Assembly (NCBI GenBank): GCA_030581615.1 | Contig: JAKTTT010000015.1 | Span: 1 to 64,000, forward strand | Reading direction: 5' to 3' | DNA from: Alloascoidea africana | Lineage: Eukaryota; Ascomycota; Alloascoideomycetes; Alloascoideales; Alloascoideaceae | DNA length: 64,000 nt | In this document: one piece after another, positions 40,830 through 49,500 of the stretch | Layout of the letters: each line of letters starts with the position of its first letter | Numbering within the stretch: position 1 is the first letter of the stretch | The notes under the pieces: generated by a model | Seen by the model: only the letters and a program-made list of their open reading frames with translations | Databases searched by the model: none | What the model was told of the DNA's origin: nothing | Program-made: the position numbers and the translations under genes

Positions 40830-42566
40830 ATGTCCAGATATCCTCCCCAGAGCCAACAGGGGCAGCAGCAGTTTCAGCAGTCGCAGCAGGGACAGCAGGG
40901 GCAGGGGCAACAGAAGCTGGTGATCCACCGGCGCACGATCGACTACGGCAACACGTATGGCCGGTACTGGCTTTTCAAAAAATACAAACTATCCAACAAC
41001 TCGGGGGCCACCAGTTCACGGTGGGTTCGCAACAATGCCTACACGAGTGCAGGGCATCTACGTCCCGAGGCAAGCTATCTTGTTGATTTGTTACCGTCCG
41101 TTGCGTATCGTGACAATGCGAGTGTGGATCTCGTCACGAAATTTGTACACCTGAGTGCAAACAAGGCAAAACATATCGTCCATGCACTTGCCTGGACACC
41201 TGAAGGACGACGAGTACTTGTTGGAAGTCATAGTGGAGAATTTACATTGTGGAACGGCATGACTTTCAATTTCGAAACGATAATGCAAGCTCATGATTCC
41301 TCGATCAATACGATATGCTATAGTCATAATAGTGAATGGCTTCTTTCTGGATCCCAGGATGCAACGGTCAAATTTTGGCAACCGAATTTCAACAATTTGA
41401 ATATATTATCGGAGGCGCATTCAAATAGCATTCGGGAAATTGCATTTTCACCGAATGATTCTCGATTTGTTACATGTTCCGATGATAAAACTCTCAAGAT
41501 TTGGAATTTCAACAGAGGAGTGGAGGAAAATCGCCTGTTGGGTCATCATTGGGACGTAAAGGCGTGTGATTGGCATTGTGATTTGGGACTTGTTGTTTCG
41601 GGATCAAAAGATAATTTGATAAGGCTGTGGGATCCTCGTGTGCCCGGTTCGTCCTCCAGTGCGAGCACAGCGGCATCATCGACCGTTACCGGTTCTAAAG
41701 GTTCCAACATGGGGAAAGCCACGGCGAGAATCTCTTCAGCTGCGGCATCTGGAGGGTCCATGAGTGCCAACAAGGCGTGTATCGCGACGCTTCACGGGTT
41801 CAAAAACACCGTGACTGGTACGAAATTCTCGACCAATGGATCCCGCCGGCTGTTGGCAGCGGTCGCACGCGATCGGTCCGGACGAGTGTTTGATCTTCGC
41901 ACCATGAAGCCGATCGTGGTGCTTCGTGGCGTGGACTCGGATCTCAACACGCTGGCATGGCACCCGATCCATTCGAACCTGCTAACGGTCGGCGGCTTTG
42001 ACGGTTCTTTGAATCATTACCTTCTGGACTCACCGTTACAATCACAATCACAATCACAGTCGCAACAGTTACAAGCTGGGGAGAGCATGAACGCCACGGG
42101 CTCCACGAACCGGTTTCTCACGCCCACGGTGCGCATTCCTTACGCCCATGACAAGGCGATCCACTGTCTCGCGTACCATCCGTGTGGGCATTTGCTCGTG
42201 AGCGGCGGCGCCGACAAGTCGACGAGGTTCTGGTGTCGGGCACGGCCCAACGACCCCATGGCGTTCGAAGGAGCAGCCTACACGGGCGAGCGCACCACGG
42301 ATCAATGGGCCGCGAATCTCAAGACCAAGAATACGGGAATGTCCATGCCTGTGTCTGTGCCCGCGGCCACGGCGACGGCGACGGCTACGGCTACGGCTAC
42401 GGCTACGGAGCCGGACGTTGTGGAACGAGAACGGCGGTTGGTGAAAGAGCAGAATAGTACTGGAATAGCATTACCGGGACTAAACAATCTCACAAGTTTG
42501 GCAAAGCAGCAACAGCAGCAGCAGCAGCAGCAACAGTCCAGTTTCCCCGGATTTGCAGGCTACTAA
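40830..42566 (+). CDS. PFS2: Pfs2-like WD40 subunit of the cleavage and polyadenylation factor
   Basis: 578 aa from the ATG at 40830. A Gln-rich leader precedes HRRTIDYGNTYGRYWLFK. A seven-bladed WD40 propeller follows (about 100-480), with ALAWTPEGRRVLVGSHSGEF, DATVKFWQPNF, SNSIREIAFSPNDSRFVTCS and GHHWDVKACDWH closely matching S. cerevisiae Pfs2. Pfs2 holds together the polymerase module of CPF for pre-mRNA 3'-end formation. Blade loops are expanded: a Ser/Ala insert at about 41650-41765, SQSQSQ near 42035-42060, and an Ala-Thr dipeptide array at 42364-42408, ending in a Gln run near the C-terminus. The frame stays open far upstream on this strand, antisense to LRG1, but that part has no similarity and reflects high GC. 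Confidence 0.92.
   Translation: MSRYPPQSQQGQQQFQQSQQGQQGQGQQKLVIHRRTIDYGNTYGRYWLFKKYKLSNNSGATSSRWVRNNAYTSAGHLRPEASYLVDLLPSVAYRDNASVDLVTKFVHLSANKAKHIVHALAWTPEGRRVLVGSHSGEFTLWNGMTFNFETIMQAHDSSINTICYSHNSEWLLSGSQDATVKFWQPNFNNLNILSEAHSNSIREIAFSPNDSRFVTCSDDKTLKIWNFNRGVEENRLLGHHWDVKACDWHCDLGLVVSGSKDNLIRLWDPRVPGSSSSASTAASSTVTGSKGSNMGKATARISSAAASGGSMSANKACIATLHGFKNTVTGTKFSTNGSRRLLAAVARDRSGRVFDLRTMKPIVVLRGVDSDLNTLAWHPIHSNLLTVGGFDGSLNHYLLDSPLQSQSQSQSQQLQAGESMNATGSTNRFLTPTVRIPYAHDKAIHCLAYHPCGHLLVSGGADKSTRFWCRARPNDPMAFEGAAYTGERTTDQWAANLKTKNTGMSMPVSVPAATATATATATATATEPDVVERERRLVKEQNSTGIALPGLNNLTSLAKQQQQQQQQQQSSFPGFAGY
42364..42408 (+). repeat. (GGCTAC)-type hexamer array encoding Ala-Thr repeats in PFS2
   Basis: A hexamer array GGCGAC/GGCTAC, read in frame as GCG/GCT ACG, encodes about seven Ala-Thr units in the C-terminal part of PFS2. 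Confidence 0.9.
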
Positions 42567-42624
42567 CTTACTAAATGTATTTATGATTACAATTCTTAAT
42601 ATAAATATAAAAAAAACACGGTTA

Positions 42625-43587
42625 TTAATTCATAAACATTTTTTTCACTTTTTTCAAATGTGATGGGTTTCTATTCACATGTCTGTAAACTGAACTTAGA
42701 TATTGGGATCTGATTTGTCTCAACTGCCTACATTGAACCGCCGCAATTTGGGATTTTACGTAGGAGTCGAGTTTGGGAGAATAGGTTGTGAAAAAAGTGT
42801 TGATAGCAAGCCAAATATCATCATCATCTTTGTGTTGGCTTTGATTGTTGGTTGTTGCACTTGTGATCATTTCAATGTCCTCGCCTGCATCTGTAAAAAC
42901 TGTGTAAAAAGTAGAATGATTGGAATCTGCCACTTCCGAGTCCAACGGTTTCTGGAAAAGCGATTTGGATAACCGGGCCTGGTCAATCAGAGTGGCTATT
43001 GGTACTTGCGATTGTAGACTTTGGGATTCGAGATTGTAAGAGTAGAGATATGAGGACGAGCACTGGACCCATACAACAAGCACATTGAGTCCAGCAATTT
43101 GCGATTGTAAATGCTGGATCAAGGCCCGCCTCTGAGCCCCAGTGGCATATTGGGCAAGACTATCGGGATCAAGATCGAGGATGCCAACGAGTGAGCTTGC
43201 CGAGCTCGCTGAGCTTGCTGAGCTTGTCATGAATGAGCTTAGTTCTTGTGCGCTGTGGCATGTTTGTACAGAGCAGTGGTTGTTTGTGTTTGTGTTTGTG
43301 AGGAACCGGGCCAGCTGAGTAGCTATGGCGGTCTTGCCCGTGAACCGTTCGCCCAGGACCAGCACAGCCCATTTTGAGGTTGAGGTTGAGGTTGATTCGG
43401 AATGTGCAAGTGTCGGGGATGAGCTGAGCGGGATGCTGATCACGCTATTATCGTGGGTCTGGGACAGGCTCGTGGTGGCCGCGCCGGACAGGTGTCCTCG
43501 CGGCGAGGCCCGTTTGGCGCGAGCACCGGGGCGAACAGGCCCATCGCGGCGGTACCGGGGCGTCAGATGGGGCGACAGGGCCAGCAT
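42625..43587 (-). CDS. unrecognised P-loop protein, 320 aa
   Basis: This gene is convergent with PFS2, only 58 bp between stops. From the first ATG (43587) it encodes 320 aa. A Walker A motif, GERFTGKTAIATQLARFL (GxxxxGKT), lies at about residues 81-98, and a hydrophobic strand ending in Asp (LVGILDLDPDS) is a candidate Walker B. The N-terminal 40 residues are Arg-rich (RYRRDGPVRPGARAKRASPR), possibly an organellar presequence. The C-terminus is basic (SHLKKVKKMF). Simple repeats (TSTSTS, SSASSASSASS) break the core. I do not recognise the family; a divergent small GTPase or AAA-like ATPase is possible. The frame continues upstream to a GTG through a Gln-Leu repeat, which is not taken as coding. 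Confidence 0.6.
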   Translation of the reverse strand: MLALSPHLTPRYRRDGPVRPGARAKRASPRGHLSGAATTSLSQTHDNSVISIPLSSSPTLAHSESTSTSTSKWAVLVLGERFTGKTAIATQLARFLTNTNTNNHCSVQTCHSAQELSSFMTSSASSASSASSLVGILDLDPDSLAQYATGAQRRALIQHLQSQIAGLNVLVVWVQCSSSYLYSYNLESQSLQSQVPIATLIDQARLSKSLFQKPLDSEVADSNHSTFYTVFTDAGEDIEMITSATTNNQSQHKDDDDIWLAINTFFTTYSPKLDSYVKSQIAAVQCRQLRQIRSQYLSSVYRHVNRNPSHLKKVKKMFMN

Positions 43588-43668
43588 TTGGAGTTGGAGT
43601 TGGAGTTGGAGTTGGGGTTGGATCGTGGGCACACCCCGGTTATATAGGACTGGGAAGTTGCTCTGTAA

Positions 43669-44079
43669 CTACTCGAACAGCCTCGTGGTGCGCAGCAGGG
43701 GCCTCGACGAAGAACCTCCAGCTCCAGCTCCAGCTCCAGCTCCAGCTCCAGCCCCAGCTGGAGCACCAGCTGGAGCTGGTGTGTCTGGTGACGGCTCGGA
43801 GCAGGTCTGCTCGGGATACTGGGCCATGTCCACGTCCGGCGGTTGCACGATCTGTTGCATCTGGGGCACGCTCGCCGGGTTCGCGCTCAGCTGGCGCAAG
43901 AAGGCCGCCGGGTCCGCCACGGCCTCGCGCTTCAGCCGGTCCAGCGCCACTATGTCCTGCTCGGCAGCCTGCTTCTGCGCGGTCAGCAGGCTCAGGGCGG
44001 ACTGGAGCGCGATGTAGTCCTTGTTCGTGGCGACGTCCAGCGGTTCTTGCTCTGGCCGGTCGGTGCTTGGACGGCTCAT
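43669..44079 (-). CDS. unrecognised small coiled-coil protein, 136 aa
   Basis: The ordered part is one predicted helix, KDYIALQSALSLLTAQKQ followed by AEQDIVALDRLKREAV, with heptad-like hydrophobics, then ADPAAFLRQL. The C-terminal third is Pro/Ala/Gly with an Ala-Gly dipeptide run encoded by a GC-rich hexamer array. The start is the ATG at 44079; the frame opens further upstream but overlaps the divergent MRX15-like gene. Only 81 bp separate its stop from the downstream P-loop gene start on the same strand. The helix-plus-short-motif layout resembles small subunits of chromatin or transcription complexes, but no assignment is made. Confidence 0.6.
   Translation of the reverse strand: MSRPSTDRPEQEPLDVATNKDYIALQSALSLLTAQKQAAEQDIVALDRLKREAVADPAAFLRQLSANPASVPQMQQIVQPPDVDMAQYPEQTCSEPSPDTPAPAGAPAGAGAGAGAGAGAGGSSSRPLLRTTRLFE
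43717..43765 (-). repeat. hexamer array encoding Ala-Gly repeats
   Basis: Repeats of GGAGCT on the coding strand (AGCTCC on the plus strand) encode about eight Gly-Ala units in the small coiled-coil protein. A related array (GGAGTT on the plus strand, 43589-43620) lies just upstream of the next gene's ATG. Confidence 0.88.
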
Positions 44080-44186
44080 GGTGTGGTTGCAGTGGTCTTG
44101 GAGGAGGATGGGGTGAGACGAGTTTTTGCAAACCTCCACACTCAGACCTCCAAGAACTGCCAGAGCCAGAGCCAGAACAGCCCCAG

Positions 44187-45449
44187 ATGCTCTCTCCTGT
44201 TCTCGCACCCCGAGTCGCCCCGAGACTGCTGTTCGGAGCAGGCCGGCTGGGCATCGCACTGCTCACGAGCACGAGCAGCCATCCGTATGTCCACGTTCAC
44301 CTGGGACTGCGCGGTCTGTCGCACAAACAGGTGCCCAAGGTGCCCAAGGTCCCAAAGGTGTCCAAGACTCCACAGGCTCACAATGTGCCCAAGGTGCCCC
44401 AGCAAGACCCCCATCACGAAATCGAACAGCAGCTGGCCTCCAACTCGCTGTCGTCCCGGCTGCCGCGGTTCCCGCTGTGGAAAGAAACGATCCCGACGCT
44501 GCTGCCACGGCCGGACGTGCCCAGAGTGAGCAAACATCTTTCATTTGCAAAGCTCGTCAACATTCTCAAGACAAAACACGACCCGGAGCTGATCTACGAG
44601 GCCGAACCGCACCGCCTTTACTTTGTCGCCAGCGCCTGTGCGGGCCTCGTGTTTGCCGTGTACTCGCTGACCTTCCTCGAATGGTCGCTGTCCTCGGCCT
44701 ACGCCATCTTCGCCTCCAACGAGCAGAACCTGGCTCCTCAAGCGAACGCCGCCATGTTGGGAGGCAGAGTGCTCGTGAGCCTGCTCATTGCCGCGATCCC
44801 CACGGGCCTGGCCGCCGTGTTTGCGCTGCTGCCGTCGCGGCTCGTGCGAAGAATCACCTATATTCCACTCAGTGCTAGTGCTAGTGCTAGGGCTAGTGCC
44901 AGTGCAACTGGCACTGGCAGCTCCATGGAGCTGATCCGCTTCTCGACCCATCCGGTGCTGCCTGGACGGCCGACTCCAGTCTACACGCTGCCCTTGACCG
45001 CGCTGTCTCGCTCCCAGCGCACGACCGTGTGGACGGGGCGAGGCTTCTACGGTGTCGCGGACAAGAGCACTTTCTTCTTTCTGCTGTGGGAGCAAGGCCG
45101 CCGAATGCCCTGGATAGTCGACCGTCGCGGCTTCTTCTGGGGCGACGGCCGTGTGTTCGATGTGCTGTTTGGCAAAGAGACCGTCGAGGACGCGGAACTG
45201 GGACTCAGCTACGATCACAAGTACGGCCTCGCGATGAAAGAGGTCCAGGAGGAAAAAAACAGGCTACGGAAAGAGGACGGTCCCGCCTGGCGCATCAAGG
45301 GCATGGCAAGACTGATGGCCGCGGACGTGAAAAGCGTTCAGTCCGGTGTCGCCGATGTAGCGAAAAGATTGAAAAGTGCTAATCCTGATCGTCCGGCTCT
45401 AACACAAGAGAAAGAGAAGGAGAAGAAAGAGAAGAAAGAAACAAAGTGA
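44187..45449 (+). CDS. MRX15: Mrx15/TMEM223-like mitochondrial inner-membrane protein
   Basis: 420 aa from the ATG at 44187. The N-terminus (MLSPVLAPRVAPRLLFGAGR) is basic and lacks acids, a good mitochondrial presequence. Two membrane segments (about 144-168 RLYFVASACAGLVFAVYSLTF and 195-215 VSLLIAAIPTGLAAVFALLP) are followed by a matrix-type domain: TVWTGRGFYGVADKSTFFFL, PWIVDRRGFFWGDGRVFDVL. This two-helix-plus-domain layout fits Mrx15, which with Mba1 tethers mitochondrial ribosomes to the inner membrane for co-translational insertion; TMEM223 is the human relative. Expansions are a VPKVPK repeat (about 44330-44400), a Ser-Ala dipeptide array (44868-44920) and a terminal Lys-Glu run. The assignment rests on remembered similarity and is moderate. 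Confidence 0.62.
   Translation: MLSPVLAPRVAPRLLFGAGRLGIALLTSTSSHPYVHVHLGLRGLSHKQVPKVPKVPKVSKTPQAHNVPKVPQQDPHHEIEQQLASNSLSSRLPRFPLWKETIPTLLPRPDVPRVSKHLSFAKLVNILKTKHDPELIYEAEPHRLYFVASACAGLVFAVYSLTFLEWSLSSAYAIFASNEQNLAPQANAAMLGGRVLVSLLIAAIPTGLAAVFALLPSRLVRRITYIPLSASASARASASATGTGSSMELIRFSTHPVLPGRPTPVYTLPLTALSRSQRTTVWTGRGFYGVADKSTFFFLLWEQGRRMPWIVDRRGFFWGDGRVFDVLFGKETVEDAELGLSYDHKYGLAMKEVQEEKNRLRKEDGPAWRIKGMARLMAADVKSVQSGVADVAKRLKSANPDRPALTQEKEKEKKEKKETK
44868..44920 (+). repeat. AGTGCT hexamer array encoding Ser-Ala repeats
   Basis: AGTGCTAGTGCTAGTGCT followed by degenerate copies encodes Ser-Ala dipeptides inserted in the matrix domain of the MRX15-like protein. Confidence 0.9.
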
Positions 45450-45512
45450 ACGCGGATAATTGTACATAGATTCCATCATCATATATATATTCATTCTTTC
45501 ATTCTTTCATTC

Positions 45513-46289
45513 TCACTGGCGTCTTACCGTACCTGATTCATATCCTGATCCTGATCCATAACTCCTATTCTTACTATTCTTGTACTTGCCCTTGCCCTTG
45601 CCCTTATTCTTATTCTTGTCCTTAACAACACTGGGCTTAATCTCCGTATTCGCCCTTTTCAACTGCACAGGATGTTGACCTATGTATTTCCCGTTTTTAT
45701 CCTTAAAAGCACGGAAATAATCATCTGGATTCGCAAACGATACAAACCCATATCCCTTGTTTTTCATTTGAATCTTATCCTTTATCACTTTCGCTTTCAC
45801 AAATGATCCATACTCGTTAAAAGCCCGCGAAAGCATCTCATCCGTTACATCGTTGCCCAAATTGCCAACAAAAAGCCGGAAATGAGAAGGATCCCATTCC
45901 AATAACGTGCTATCTTGCCACGTCTTGCCACCCCCTTTCCGCTTCACCGTCAGTGTCGCACCCTCGGAAACGGCCTTGGTCAAGCTGGATCGTGTACCAA
46001 TTGCACTTGAATCCGGCACCCGCCCGTCCACGGACCCAGCGCCCACATAGACACTCTGCTGTTGGGCCAAGAGCACCTTGTATTCCTCGTCGCTGACCGG
46101 CGCAAACAGCGCCTCTCCCTTGCCCTTCGTCTCGTCGCCGTTTGTCAGTTGTCGATGACTCTGCTGCTGAGGCTGATGCTGAGGCTGATGCTGATGCTGA
46201 GGGCCTGCCCGCGACCGGTAGACCCTGTCGCTGCCACTCGTGGACGGCCTGGGCCGTCCTCTGCTTCCATACGGCGAGTACCGCGACAT
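45513..46289 (-). CDS. RBM42-like RRM protein
   Basis: 258 aa, convergent with the MRX15-like gene (63 bp between stops). The RRM (about 138-215) starts WDPSHFRLFVGNLGNDVTDE and continues with FVKAKVIKDK and NKGYGFVSFANPDDYFRA, then NGKYIGQHPVQLKRA. These strings are diagnostic of the RBM42 type, whose RRM sits near the C-terminus after a low-complexity N-terminus, as here (QHQHQPQHQP array, 46160-46205). The C-terminus is basic with a Lys-Gly dipeptide run (45580-45606). RBM42 relatives associate with spliceosomes and mRNPs; the yeast role is unknown to me. Confidence 0.82.
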   Translation of the reverse strand: MSRYSPYGSRGRPRPSTSGSDRVYRSRAGPQHQHQPQHQPQQQSHRQLTNGDETKGKGEALFAPVSDEEYKVLLAQQQSVYVGAGSVDGRVPDSSAIGTRSSLTKAVSEGATLTVKRKGGGKTWQDSTLLEWDPSHFRLFVGNLGNDVTDEMLSRAFNEYGSFVKAKVIKDKIQMKNKGYGFVSFANPDDYFRAFKDKNGKYIGQHPVQLKRANTEIKPSVVKDKNKNKGKGKGKYKNSKNRSYGSGSGYESGTVRRQ

Positions 46290-46594
46290 AGCCGGCCAAC
46301 CAGTTCCTGTCCCGTCAATCGAGTGTTTAGTCTTGTCTCCAGAGCCGAGTCTCCAGTTTCAAAATGGCTGCTGGTCTGCTGACGTGGCGGCTGAGTCAGA
46401 GCAGCACATTCTCTCGAAAACCTCCTCCAGTCTCCAGTCTCCAGTCTCCAAGCCCACGGCCTCCCAGCTCCCAGCTTAGTTCTCTCGAAAAGCCCACGGG
46501 ATCCGCGATTCGGGATCGACTCTGACCTTCGTCTTCGCCCGTCCGCTCTGGCCCCGCCCTCCTTCAACAAGCCCCGTGCTGCCCTCGCAAATAC
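46290..46594. promoter_or_regulatory. divergent promoter (RBM42-like / SYT1-like)
   Basis: This 305-bp GC-rich spacer has a short tandem repeat of TCCAGTC (about 46422-46450). No consensus binding site was identified with confidence. Confidence 0.4.
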
Positions 46595-49500
46595 ATGTCT
46601 GCTTCTCGCCTGGCCTCCACGCGAGACGAGGCTGCTGCTGCATCATCATCATCGACAACAACACCTGCTCAAACACACTCCCGTCCCCAATCTCCCGCCC
46701 CCAGGAGCCACGACTCGCCGCGGCTCCGTTCTTCAGACCCCTCCGCTAAAGACGAGGCTTCCACCCTCCACCGGCTGATCGGCAGGCGCAAGGGAAAGGG
46801 AAAGGGAAAAGGAAAGCGTGGTAAAGCGAAAGCAAGGCCAGACCCAGGTGCCAAATCCACCACCACGAGCACGAGCACGTCTGCCGATTCTCCAGATCCA
46901 TCTTCTTCAACTGCAACAAATGCCACCTTTGTTGCCGAACCCCAGTTGCAGAATGCCTCTGAAGAACCGCCGCCATGCTCCAATCCAAATCCAAACCCGA
47001 ATGTGGATGTGGATGAGGCACTGCAACTTCTCCCAGTGCCAACCACTTCAAGTGTAATGGACCATCATCATCATAGTCAACTGCACCAGCAGCAGTTCCA
47101 ACAGATCCCTCTGGCCCCGACCCGATCCTCCGAGTCCGGTCTGTTCCAATCCTCCCGCCTCTCCAACACCTTCACGCGGAAATCAAGGTCGAATCTACGG
47201 TCCAAAAACCACTCAAAACGAACCGATACTCCTCCTCCTCCTCCTTCGTCATCATCGCAACAACCCGCGAATGCAAATGTGACCAATGGTACTTCAACAG
47301 GCTCCAAGTCTTCTTCATTCTTAAGCAGCTTTCTTCGTATGTCCTTTGATGACCATTCACAACGATCCTCCTCCAAGAAAACCCCCACCACCAATATCAA
47401 TATGAACCATCACCACAATTTGGCAAAAAGAAGCTCCTCGAGTCTCGATATCGCCCGAATTCCTACTTCATCTCTGCATTCCAAATTCTTTCCATTTTCT
47501 TCCTCCTCTTCCACCAACGTAAAAGCTCTTTCGACAACCCCCAACGATAACAATAACAATAACAATAACAATAACAATAACAATAACAATAACAATAACA
47601 ATACACGAAATATAAGTTCCATCGCAAACCCACCTGTCCTCATAAGCGTTTCTGAATTCGAAGAAGGCGCTTTGGATTCTCACCACCGACACTCAAATAG
47701 CCATCCTTCCTCCATGCCAGCCTCATCAACCTCAACCTCAACTTCAACCTCTACTTCAACTTCCGGTCAAGGAGGCGGCCATGCCCATTCACACAGCCAT
47801 TCCAGCACAACAAATAATCATCATCATCATAGTCCCATGACTCTGGCCAGTAGAAATGGGTCCCATACCCAACTTGAGGAATATTCAACTCCAATTGCTT
47901 TCCCCGATGGCAGCACGAATATAGGCAACGGTAATGATAGCGGTGATGAATTCGACCCTCAATCCCATTCAACGGGTCAAAATTCTGCTGGGAAAAGAAG
48001 TAAAACGGACGACCCAACTCTTGACTCCTCCACAAAGCAACCAGAAGACCAATCCAATTCTCGAGATCCTCCCTTGGCTTTACTCTCAATCAACGATTCC
48101 AATCCAAATGTAACACCGCGTCCCAACTCCAACTCCAACTCCAGTTTCACCCGAAGACGCCCCTTTGCGAAATTACGCCGCAAAACCTTGTCCATGTTTT
48201 TCAACCCGGATTCGGACGCCGTCTCCTCGTCTTCAAAACGTGGCGGCAGCGGCAGCGGCGGCGGTGGAGACCTCAATGATCAAAGTGATGATTCCACAGC
48301 AGATACAAAACGAAAGTCATCTTCGTCATTTGTCGATCGCGATGCGCAGAATCTTTCTCAACAACGGCCTTCATCCGTCCAGGATTTCAAATCCCGAAGT
48401 AGATCCCTATCCATCCAAAGCCAGACTCAGACCCAAACCCGTCAAAACCAAGGTCAGTCTCGGTCTCAAACTCCAAGACTCACTGCAAGTCCTGCTCGAG
48501 GCGTACCTGGGCCAGTGGCAATTGCAGATGGACCCAAAACCGGCGATTCGGGAACATTTCCCAAACTCTCATTTGAAAACCCAATACGTAGACGAAGCAG
48601 AACAGTGGGATCTATCGAGGATAGTAAACGTGGCACAAATGGTTCTTCCACTCGTGAACGACTTAACGGTGGTCTTGTAATGAATACCCTTAGCAACTTG
48701 CTCAGTAAGAGTAAAAGTGGGAGTACAACAACTTTGGCCACCCCGACTTCAAGCGGGTTTGGTCTCGGTAACGCCAATAACAATAACAACAGTGGCGGTG
48801 GCGGTGGCAGCAATAACTGGACGGCGAATGGTGCGTCCATTTCGTCTCCATCTGCAATGGGGCCAGGGTCAACAACCGTTCCGTTAGGTCTTGTTACAAA
48901 TTCGAATGCAATTACAGTTAATGGCACAGGCCCTGGAACAGGACCTGGAACAACAGGTGAATGTTCAACTCCATTACAATCCACGGAAATCAAAGTTGCG
49001 ATATTGGAAGGTGAGACTCCACGTGAATATCTCATAAGGATTAAATCAATGGGGTTGGAACGATTTGCAGCATCCATTTTATCATCCAAAAATGACAATT
49101 TCCATAAACAAGCATTGGCGCAATATTTGGAAGAGTTTGATTTTACAGATGAACCTTTGGATCTTTCCTTACGCAAGTTTTTATTAATAGCGGAATTACC
49201 AAAGGAAACCCAACAAATCGATCGAGTTTTGGAACTTTTTTCAACGAGATATCATCGTTGTAATCCACATGTATTTATCAAAGAAGAGGATTGTTATATT
49301 CTTACATTTTCTCTAATAATGTTGCATACAGATGCATTTAACAAAAATAACAAGAAGAAGATGCAAAAAGTTGAATTTATTAAAAACACTTGGGGGAATG
49401 GGGTATCAAAGGGAACACTTGAATGTTTTTATGATAACATTACTTTGACTCCTTTTATAAGGACAGATGATCAATTTTCTCAAATTTTACAATTGGGGAA

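Noticed and set aside
43779-44186. Upstream extension of the MRX15-like frame
   Set aside because: It runs antisense through the small coiled-coil gene, begins at a non-ATG codon and has no mitochondrial-protein character; the basic presequence starts at 44187.
44541-45218. 225-codon frame antisense to the MRX15-like gene
   Set aside because: It has no domain, a biased composition typical of antisense translation of GC-rich coding DNA, and opposes a gene with clear membrane segments and family-like motifs.
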